A DNA stretch of 64,000 bases from Stemphylium vesicarium. Its lineage: Eukaryota; Ascomycota; Dothideomycetes; Pleosporales; Pleosporaceae. Made by a program: the position numbers and the translations under genes. The notes beneath the pieces were generated by a model, which was not told the DNA's origin, made no database searches, and was given only the letters and a program-made list of their open reading frames with translations. The first letter of the stretch is position 1. Every line of letters starts with the position of its first letter. The stretch is taken from NCBI GenBank assembly GCA_004380135.1, contig QXCR01000047.1, positions 248,001-312,000 on the forward strand, given 5' to 3'. This document shows, one piece after another, positions 55,101 through 64,000 of this stretch.

Positions 55101-57295
55101 TCAAAATAAGGTTTTGACGTGGGGCTGTTACGTGCAGTAGTCGCCCCTCGCGTAATACACGTGTGAACGACTAAATGCCTTGATTTCGCGGAAAAGCAAG
55201 ACACTCGACTGGTTAGGGACTCTACCCCGCACTGTCAATGTGATATCTATGATGGCGAGCAGCTTGGGGTAGCGAGCCAGGCCTGGATCTCGCGCGCGAT
55301 GAGAGGGTGGAGTTCTCGGGTAAATTGAGATACTCGAGTCTCCAGATTTATAGATTTTGAGACGAATTGTGGGCCGGGTCAAGTATGCAGCTAAATCCGT
55401 ACCGCGGAGAACTCGTGGCCTGGTCAAGCTTCGGATTCGTGACGAGAGTGGGCCCTCCGTTACCTTTCCAACCTAGTGTGGAAAAGACAAAGATTACCGT
55501 ATGTCATGTGCCATTCCGACCAACCGACGTTGAAAGATTGCTCGGTCAAGGACGTACGTCAAAACTTGAACACAGGGTCACAACACCCTTTTCCCCTCTA
55601 GGTTGTTCCATCGTCGATTTGTTGCCGTTGCAGACGGCAAGAATTGGGAGAAAACAGGAAACGTCGTGCATGTCGGCCTGCATGGCGCAATGGGGAGGTA
55701 TAATAGCCGGCTGTTATTACACCTGATGGTCGTCAGTACAGCTGCGAACAGGCCATCGTGCGTCACGAACTATCATCAACATACTCGGAGCTGTCTACCG
55801 ATGTAGGAGCGGGGCCAATTGAAGTCTTGTTTGGATCGTTGATTTCCCACATGATTGCTTCTTTAGGATCGTACCGGGTATTGGGCTTATTGGTTTAGTT
55901 TCCTCTAGTAGGATCACTGTGAGCTGGACTTGCTTGAAAGTCTTTGAAATTGGAAGTGGATTTTCTTTTTCTTTTGGAAGATATAGCACATGTGTTGGTG
56001 TCCCGCTACCGAAAGGCTAGATGGATGCATTGAGCAGGAGGTCGCGACCACGTTGTTTATTGCGGGGTCGGCCACTGGCTGAGGAAGGCACGTCGTAGGA
56101 GCGAATGTATCGTACGCGTGACGCCGGCAATCACCGCATCGATAATGGCGGCTGTCTACATGCACAAAGTTTCGGATAGGATGCGTTTCTAGTCCAAGTG
56201 CCTTTTCTTGTCCCACAGCTGCATGTACTTGACGTACGATGATGTTCGCCGCTGTTGCGAAATGGATACCATGTGGCGACGTTAAGATGCGACTGCCTAT
56301 CCGAGGTATAGTTTATCTGCGCCTGCGAGTACGAGTCACATTGCGCCGACCGCAGCCCGATGACAAGCTCCCGATTTCCCGACAATGAAGCGAAAGCTCG
56401 TGTTGTCTTGGTATGGAGGCAGCTTAATTAGAGAACGTTCGCGGTACCTCCCGGAGAGACGATAGGGGGTGTTATAAGGATTCACAGCAAAGTCAGTTAG
56501 GTAGAAAGGGGCGTTGGTAGGACGACTATGCAAGCCACTGGCGTTGGTAGTAGCCGCTAGGAACAGGCAACGTTGAAGCGTCATGAGTGCATATTTGTCG
56601 AGGAACAGGAAGAGCTTCATGCACGACTGCAGCAGGGTCAAGGTGTTCGGCACTTTTGAGGGCTGCAGTGGAGGTGGCCTTGCAGTAGATGCCCCTCTTT
56701 CTGGTGCTGTCGGCAGGGAGCTGCAGCCTCGTCACCTGGGCCAAGCGGCACGAAACGGGTACCTCGCTTGCGGTCGGGGTTGAGATTGACGAAGCTGAAA
56801 CACGCTACTAATGATTCTGAGAGACCGCCCCAAGTGGGCGCGACTGAAGAGGCGAAGCGAGTACAGAACCAGACTTCAGCTCTGATTAACACGGGCTCGG
56901 GTTGCTCAGTACGGAGCAGAGGCTGACGGGATCTGCGCGCGCCGGGGCTCTATGCGGACAGCAGAAGAGCGATACCGGGAGCAGGCTGCCGGCGCATGAA
57001 GAGCATTGCGTGTATTATGCTCGAGCGTCTCTGTGACATGACAAGAGATCCGTCAGCCTCTTGGGGGACTAGGGATCTAGGGATTGGTAAGGAGAAATTG
57101 ATGGAAGGAATAGCAGCCGATGGCTAGTGTGAGGCGAGGCTAGGTAGCTAGGTAGCGGCGACGGGTGAGGGGCGAACGTCTACAAAACAAAGTTTACGAG
57201 TGCATATTATTTCCCTATATCGATCCAATTGCACGTGGTACTCCGGAGCGGCTATAGCACAGTAGTAGCACCGTGGGCGGGCTGGAGTTTCCACG

Positions 57296-57313
57296 GCCGC
57301 CGCCGCCGCCGCC
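57296..57313. repeat. CCG trinucleotide tract
   Basis: Five to six tandem CCG units in noncoding sequence upstream of the kinesin gene, followed about 30 nt later by a short GA repeat. No assigned role. Confidence 0.6.
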
Positions 57314-57953
57314 TCAGGCAGCTGTGCAGCATGCAAGGGAGAGAGAGAGAGAAACAAACAAGCATAGGGTGCAGGAAAGAAAGGCTAAGCTGCAAGACTG
57401 CGCAAGCGCACACAATGGATATAACGGCTGGTGGTGGAGGGAGCTGCATCAGTGCGTCTGCGGCGGGCTGGAGTGGGGACCGGCGAGCAGTTGACGCGAG
57501 TCCCAGAGTTTTTCCCAGCTTTGCAGGCGTCCACATCCAGGCCGAGGTCAGGGTCCCAGGCTTCGGGGAGCCCATAGGCACAGACACCTGCGCAGGCACA
57601 GGGCACACAGACACAGGTACAGCGCACTACTCGCGCCAATCTGCATGGCTGGGCGGATGTCTCTCGAAGGCGGCCCCTGGAAATATCGCGCGCTAGGGGG
57701 CATTTGTCGCGTTGGTGACCCGCGGTGAACCCTACTTGCTTTCTTGCTCCCGGCCTTCACAAGCAAAATAATTCCTTCTTCATTATTATCCCGTGGCCTT
57801 CTCTTTGTGCCTGCGGTCCTGCCCTCTACCCTAATCTCTGCTGTCCACCTACACGGCGCGCGCACGCCTCTTGCAACAGGCTAAAGTCCGCACGCGCAAC
57901 ACCCGTGGCACCACCACCTCCTCCTCCACGACTGTAGGATAATCACGACGCGG

Positions 57954-58076
57954 ATGCAGACCGGGGCCTCGACAGCGCCCAATCTATCCTCAACCCGTGC
58001 AACCAACCTCGACCCAAAAGCATACAAATTCTACCGTCCCTCCACACCGTGCGGCGCAACAGCCCTCCCCATCTAA
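57954..58076 (+). promoter_or_regulatory. Upstream ORF in the kinesin leader
   Basis: An ATG at 57954 opens 40 codons ending at TAA 58074..58076, 22 nt before the kinesin ATG at 58099 and in a different frame. If the transcript starts upstream, this uORF could reduce kinesin translation. The transcript start is not known. Confidence 0.4.
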
Positions 58077-58098
58077 CGGCGCTGCCGTGGCCGCACAT

Positions 58099-61000
58099 AT
58101 GGCAACCTCACCACCAGGCTCGCCCGCAAACGGGGTTTCGCGGCCCATGAGCGCCATGATCCGCCCGAATCGCAGCTCAAGTCGCATGAGCATGAGCAGC
58201 AAGCCGGGCGGGAGCAAGGCGTCCGATGAGGATAGCAGAACAGCCGTCAAAGTTGGTAGGTGCCACCCCAGGGTCCGACGTAGATGCCCCTTCCGCTAAC
58301 CACCGTCTAATCCAGCTGTCCGCGTGCGGCCTCCACTTCAGAATGGCGAACCAGGCTATGAACTCATCCCACAGCGATTCCGCAATGCCCTATGTCACGT
58401 TACTTCACCCTCGAGTCTGACCGTGGACGCCACGGGAGGCAAGAAGGTCTTCGTATTTGACCGCGTATTCGGCGAGGATATTGACCAGGAGGGTGTCTTT
58501 GAGTATGTCGGAGATAGCGTCAACTCCTTCGTGCAGGGCTACAATGTCTCCATTCTCGCATACGGCCAGTCTGGAGCCGGAAAATCGTACACAATGGGCA
58601 CCACTGGTCCAAAAGATCAGGCAAATCCCGACGTCATGGGTATGTCCCATCTGGAATCTCACTATATCGAAAAGACAATCAATATACTGACTGCAGCCTC
58701 AGGCATCATCCCCCGCGCGGCTGCATTGCTGTTCGAGAAACTCGACGGGCCTAGCAAAAGTGCTGGGTCTGGCATCCGCGCTCCAAGCCGCCTGTCCGGG
58801 ATGCAAACCCCCTCTGCCAAGTCTTCATCATCGCAGGCGAACAGAAACTGGCAGCTAAAGGCAACTTATGTCGAGGTACCTTATCTCCAGCCCACAAAAA
58901 GCAAAACATGCGCTGACGCACGCAGATCTACAACGAGCAACTTCGCGACCTACTGCTTCCCGAGCATGTGGCTCACAACGAGCGACCGCAGGTCAATATT
59001 CGGGAGGACCGCGATGGCCGCATCCTTCTCACGGGGCTTACGCAAATACCCATCAACTCGATCGACGATATGCTCGGCGCCCTCAACTTCGGCTCCGCAA
59101 TCCGACAGACCGACGCGACTGCCGTCAACGCCAAATCATCACGCTCCCATGCCGTTTTTAGTCTCAACTTGGTGCAAAAGAAGTCTTCACCAACGCCCCT
59201 GTCCAACCGCGAGAAGCGCCGATCAGTGCCTATCGAAATGATGTCAGGCTCGAGCGAGAGCTGGGTGACTGTCGACAGTAAACTTCACTTTGTGGATTTG
59301 GCAGGTAGTGAGCGTTTGAAGAACACACAGGCACAGGGCGAGCGGGCCAAGGAGGGTATTTCGATCAATGCAGGGCTTGCAAGCTTGGGCAAAGTCATCT
59401 CGCAGCTGTCTGCACGCTCCCACGGCGGCTACGTTTCGTACCGCGACTCTAGGCTCACGCGTCTTCTGCAAGACTCGCTTGGCGGCAACGCTATTACCTA
59501 TATGATCGCCTGCGTTAATCCGGCGGAATTCCACCTAAGCGAAACTTTGAACACAGTCCAGTATGCGCAGCGCGCCCGCGCTATTCAAGTCAAGCCGCAG
59601 ATTCAACAAGTCCATGACGACAGTGATAAACAGGCGGCTATCGACCGGCTGCGGGCCGAAGTACAATTTCTCCGCGACCAGATTCGCCTATCTGAGCGTA
59701 CTGACCGAAAGAAAGCCGGGCCCCAAGAGCGCGTCGACCGGCAAGACGAGCGTGAAGTCGAGCTTCAGAACCAGCTACTTGATGTTCAGGAGAATTACAA
59801 CGCACTTAGCGCGCGACACGCCAAGCTTATCTCCGAGATCACCAAAGCGCGTGACAACAACGAGACCGAAACGCCCATGCTCAAAGATGCCATTGGCGAC
59901 TCCGCGCTGGAGCGATTGAAGCGATCCAACTCCTTCGCTGAGGCCGTGGAGTCCGTAGTCCTGGAGTACGAGAAGACAATTCAGTCCCTAGAATCATCTC
60001 TTTCCAACACGCGTTCCTCCCTGTCAACCCACGAAAGCGATCTTCTAGAGAAGGAGACTCGCATCGCCATCCTCGAGAGCCAAAACCAGCACTTGCAGTC
60101 TCGCATCGCGAAAGCCATGGAACGGGACGCGAACAACGAAGAGTACGTGCAGTCACTCGAGCGCCAAATCGATAACTCGGCGAACGGCATCGAGAAGAAC
60201 GACACCGTAATATCTGAATTGCGCGAGAAGCTGCAAAAGGCCCGTGAAAACGAGACGAGCAGCGAGGAGTACATCTCCACCCTGGAGGAGCGGCTGGCGG
60301 AGAATGAGCAAGAAACCGAGATTATGAGCCGCGAGATTGAGCGCTTGAAGCATGTCGTTGAGAGGCAACGAAGTGTCGCTAAGCTGGACAACTTGCTCTA
60401 CGAACTCGACAGGACAGATACCAAGGCCGAGGATTACGTCAATGGCCATTCCAAGACTCCCAGCGACCCGTTCATCGAGAAGCGCCCCAAGCTAGAGAAG
60501 CGAGTCACTAGCGAGAGCATGCACCAGTTCGGAACTCCCGTCGATGCCATTCCCGAGGAAGCCGACAGTGAGCGTCCTCAAACCGCTAGCACTGCTGCTG
60601 CTCATCACGATGAGGTGGAGGATCAGAACAACAACCTTGCCGTCAAGGCCGTCTCCAACCGTGGCGATGCAGAGGATGAGCCATCTAGCCCTGCACAATC
60701 TCGCTTCGTACACGATAAACTCGACACCGTCACACAAGAGTTGCTTGATCTCCGTGTGGAACACGAAGGTACACTCCAAGACTACGAGAAGCTTGCCAGC
60801 AAGTACCAAGAGGCTTTGCGAACCCTGGCTGCTCTCCAGGATTCCGTAGATGAAGCGCGCCATCGCGGACCAACGTCTGCGCCTTCCTCTCGACCAACAT
60901 CTTTTTTAGCAAACGCGGGGGTGAATGGACTCACAGCAGAGGATGGACAACTTTCATCCTCGCGTACCTTGTCTGCGGAATTGTCCTTAGCGGAGTCTGG

Positions 61001-63487
61001 CAATACCAGTACTCAAGACGAGGAGACGGAAGTTGGCCATGATGAGACTAAGGCACGACGACCATCAGTCGAGACACTGGGCCAGGAGCAGCACATTCCT
61101 GACACTGTCCTTGTCCAGGAGCTCAAGGCTTTGAAGCTGCTGCACAACGAGAAGGAGGAGCGAATCGAAAAACTCCAACAGACGTACGCGGAGCTGCAAG
61201 AAGAACATCAAGATACGCTTGATTACGTTGAGGAGCTCAAGTCAGAGATCACCAAGGCCCAGATGAACAGGCCAGCTTCTCCGTCAATGCACATGATCCG
61301 CCGAAAGTCTAGCCAGGCCGTGCTTGCGAACGACCGTTCGAACCGTGCCTTCGCTTCTCTCCGAAACCTGGCCTTGGATACGCTCGAAGAAGATCCCGAT
61401 GCCATCCAAAACTTTGAGCTCAACCTGAACACGATCATGTCTGAGCTGCACATACGATCAGAGCGGGTCCAGGACTTGGAGTTCGAAGTTCAGGCTGTAC
61501 GCAAGGAGATGGAAGGCAAGATGACTTTGATCAGTGGCCTGACAAAGGAACGCTCGAGCTTGAAAGCTGGATCTCCTCTTGATATTTCCATCGTCGCTTC
61601 AATGCAGGATCAGATGAAGCAGAATGAGGAACATATCAGAGAGTTGAAGGGTTTGCACTCCCAACGAGAGCAGGAGCTTCAGGCTCAAATCGAGACCTTG
61701 AAGTCTTCCGTCAGGCCTGCCGAGCCATCGGACGACCTACTCTCACCACGACAGATGCCCGATACGCCTCCAGCAGTTAATGGTGATGGAGAGTCTGACG
61801 AAGCTACTCGCCACACTGAGCTCACAAAGCTCAGTGACGAAGCTGCGCTTTGGCAGTCTAAGCATCTCGACGCTATAGAGGCTACCAAGGCCTCAGAGAG
61901 GCAGCATCTGGACACCATTCGCGAACTTGAAGCAGCGAAGCAACGACTTGAAGTTGACCACGCTCTGCGCATCTCTGAGATCGAGCAGACCAAGGGCGCG
62001 GAAGCTGAAGCCTCGTTACAAGATGAGCGGACCAAGCATGCTGAGCTTATCGCTACATTGCAAGCTGAGGTTGACGAGCACAAGACCACAGCCGTCAGTA
62101 ACGCCGCTCGTCTTGCTGAGCTTGAGGAGTCTCATGCCAATATTGTCAAGCAAATTGAGGAAGACTCAGAAGCGCGTGAGCTTACCGAGAAGGAGCTTGA
62201 TACTCATCGATCTCTCGTTACCAATTTGGAGAGGCAGATTGAGGAGCACAAGTCAGCCATTGAGTATCATCAACAAGGCATGGATACTATCCAGAAGACA
62301 CATGCTGTCGAGCTCGAGAAGCTCACAGCAGAGCTGACAACCCATAAAGAGACAACATCCTCTTTGGAAGCTGATCTTTCCAAGGCGAAGATGGAGATGG
62401 CGACGTTGCTCGAAGGTGTTTCCGCAGCCTTGGGTGAGGAAGCAGACGTCAATACCATTCAGTCTCACATCGAATCGCTGGTCCAAGAACGAAAGTCAAT
62501 CGCTAGTCGACTTGATGAGGCTGTCAGTGATCTTGAATCCGCAAGAAAGGAGCTCTCGGATGCCACTACCACCATCGGTACTCTCAAGAGCAACCTCAAA
62601 GAGTTTGAGCTTATCAATGCTGAGACACTCAAGGAGCTGGAGAAGGTTAGTGAGAAGGAGCTTAGGAGCGCCCGTCTCGTGCAAGAACTGGAGGACCAGC
62701 TCAATCAGAACTGGGACCAGCATGAGGCTGCCAACAACCGATTGTCTGCTCTGCAGACCGAACGCACTCGTGAGCTTCAAGATGCCATGAACCATGGCGA
62801 TGAACTCGAGAAGGAAGTACAAGAATCACGCATCAAGATTGCGCTCTTGGAGGTAAGCTTGACCCCACCTTCAATTACGAATACCTCTAACATGATTAGT
62901 CTCAACTCATTGATGCAAAGCGGAACTCCTCTCGCGTATCTATGGATCCCCGGGAAGATCTTCAGCGATCCAACTCGAACAACTCCACTGCACGCAAGAG
63001 TACTGCGCATACATCCTTGCCATCACCACCGCCAGCCATTCCTCTTCCTCCTCTTCCTCCAGGCAGCCCACCGCCTCAGGCTACTGCACCTTCCCCTCCT
63101 ACCTCGCGTCATCAAAGCAAGGATATCGCCCATGCTCAGTTGGTCGAAGATCAAGAAGCTCGCATCCGCACCATCGAGAAGCACTTGTTTGCTGAAAAGC
63201 AGCTTACTGCTACCCTTGAGGATGCTTTGACCGACTTGGAAGCCTCCAGCACCAAAACCAAGACTGATCTGGATCAGTTCAGGAAGAAGTGCGCTGGCCT
63301 TGAAGAGGAGTTGAACGTCATGCGCAAGGAGCGCAGCGCAGCACGCCACTCTCTCCAAGCTGTTGAAGAGGAACGCAACGCTCGTCTACGCGTTGAAGCC
63401 GAGCGCGCCCATCTCGAGGCCCGCATGGCAGCTCTGAATAACGCGCAAAAGAAGGGCAAGAAGAAGGGCACGCTCAACTGCTTCTAG
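58099..63487 (+). CDS. Kinesin motor protein with long coiled-coil tail
   Basis: The protein has 1722 residues in five exons: 58099..58255, 58316..58639, 58703..58875, 58926..62852 and 62900..63487. Introns are 47-63 nt. The motor domain spans about residues 50-420. Landmarks are VAVRVRPPL across the first junction, the P-loop AYGQSGAGKSYTMG, IYNEQLRDLLLP at the fourth exon start, switch I NAKSSRSHAVFSL, switch II HFVDLAGSERLKNT and the neck-side RDSRLTRLLQDSLGGNA. The rest is almost continuous coiled coil (about 440-1530), then a Pro-rich linker (SPPPAIPLPPLPPGSPPP), a further coiled coil and a Lys-rich end. It should be a microtubule plus-end-directed transport or organising motor. The motor sequence fits N-terminal kinesins, but I cannot fix the class (kinesin-3 or -4 are candidates). 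ATG 58099 is the first in frame after the stop at 57940. Confidence 0.93.
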
Positions 63488-64000
63488 ACTTCTTCCATCA
63501 CCCACCCCACACATTTATCCTTCATGTATTTGCTTTGCCACCTGCTTATACCGGCGTACACTGGAAGGGATCGTTACATACCGCGCTACATACCCCCGAT
63601 ACACCTGTTGGACATAGTTTGCTTCGACGCTTTCGATAGCTTTTTTCTTCGATATGTCTTTATGCTTTCAACGATTTGCAATGCTCGCATCTCTGGCACA
63701 TACACCGTTGGACGAGCCATGTCTTTTGGACATGGAGGGGTCTTTGCTTCATACCTCTCTTCTTTCTTTCTGCTTTTTACGTTCACATGCCCCATACCCC
63801 CAGCACCCCTTCATACCTTTTCTTCTTTTTCTTCTTCTACCACTACTTTCTTAATGTATATTCTATGGCAGTTGATGGCTCGGATAGGCATCAGACTGTC
63901 TTTGCAGCATTGACGAGCGAGCGTATATACATGGCACAAAATGCAAGCCCTTTCATAGTCGTGTGCATAGCGAGGGACCCGGGAAGATGGCAATACACAT
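63488..64000. other. 3' flank of the kinesin gene
   Basis: About 510 nt, T-rich (TTCTTC runs near 63820). It probably holds the 3' UTR and polyadenylation site. No gene seen. Confidence 0.4.

Larger units (their letters stand above)
52103..58098. other. 6-kb gene-poor region
   Basis: By far the longest stretch without a gene I can support. The first 800 nt are pyrimidine-rich and likely the DENN gene's 3' UTR. The last 500 nt (57600-58098) are C-rich and form the kinesin leader. Between them are only short overlapping frames, none with a domain, signal peptide or continuity through plausible introns. No transposon ends, long repeats or tRNA were found by eye. Small genes or noncoding RNAs may be hidden here. 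Confidence 0.45.

Noticed and set aside
57229..57696. 155-codon plus-strand frame over the CCG and GA tracts
   Set aside because: Driven by simple repeats and GC-rich leader sequence; frames are open on both strands.

Overview
This window is nuclear DNA of a filamentous ascomycete (Pezizomycotina). The evidence is many short introns (mostly 46-107 nt) with GTRNGT donors and CTNAC-type branch sites, intergenic gaps of 0.2-2.6 kb (one of 6 kb), monocistronic genes on both strands, and ATP-citrate lyase split into two genes lying head to head. A Dothideomycete (Pleosporales-like) source is my best guess; I could not test it. I saw no transposon, rRNA, tRNA, CRISPR or viral segment.

Layout. 1-13.7 kb: a TLC-domain membrane protein (-), a Cus2/HTATSF1-type U2 snRNP factor (+), a GPI-anchored Cu-only superoxide dismutase (-), an RtcB-type RNA ligase (-), a small Cys-rich secreted protein (+) and a membrane-anchored histidine-phosphatase relative lacking its catalytic histidines (-). 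13.7-19 kb: acl1 (-) and acl2 (+), the two subunits of cytosolic ATP-citrate lyase, sharing a 1.1 kb divergent promoter. 20-31.7 kb: an Mch1-like MFS transporter (-), exosome subunit Rrp42 (+), an F-box protein (+), an eIF2-alpha-kinase-like kinase (-), an uncharacterised disordered protein (+) and a six-exon amino-acid permease (-). 34-38.5 kb: two divergent genes sharing a His/Glu-rich module. The right-hand one has EF-hand-like loops and an in-frame optional intron around a UAG stop. 38.8-47 kb: a 2H cyclic phosphodiesterase (-), a patatin-like protein with Ala at the nucleophile (+), APS kinase (+), a doubtful ORF (+) and the zf-HIT snoRNP factor Bcd1 (-). 49-52 kb: a DENN-domain protein (+). 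52.1-58.1 kb: 6 kb with no gene I can support. 58.1-63.5 kb: a 1722-residue kinesin (+).

Functional themes. RNA metabolism is well represented (Cus2, RtcB, Rrp42, cyclic phosphodiesterase, Bcd1), but the genes are scattered and not operonic. acl1/acl2 supply cytosolic acetyl-CoA, APS kinase serves sulfate assimilation, and the SOD and the His-rich pair suggest cell-surface and stress functions. Exon boundaries were set by hand from splice consensus and reading-frame continuity. In every multi-exon model the summed exon length is a multiple of three.
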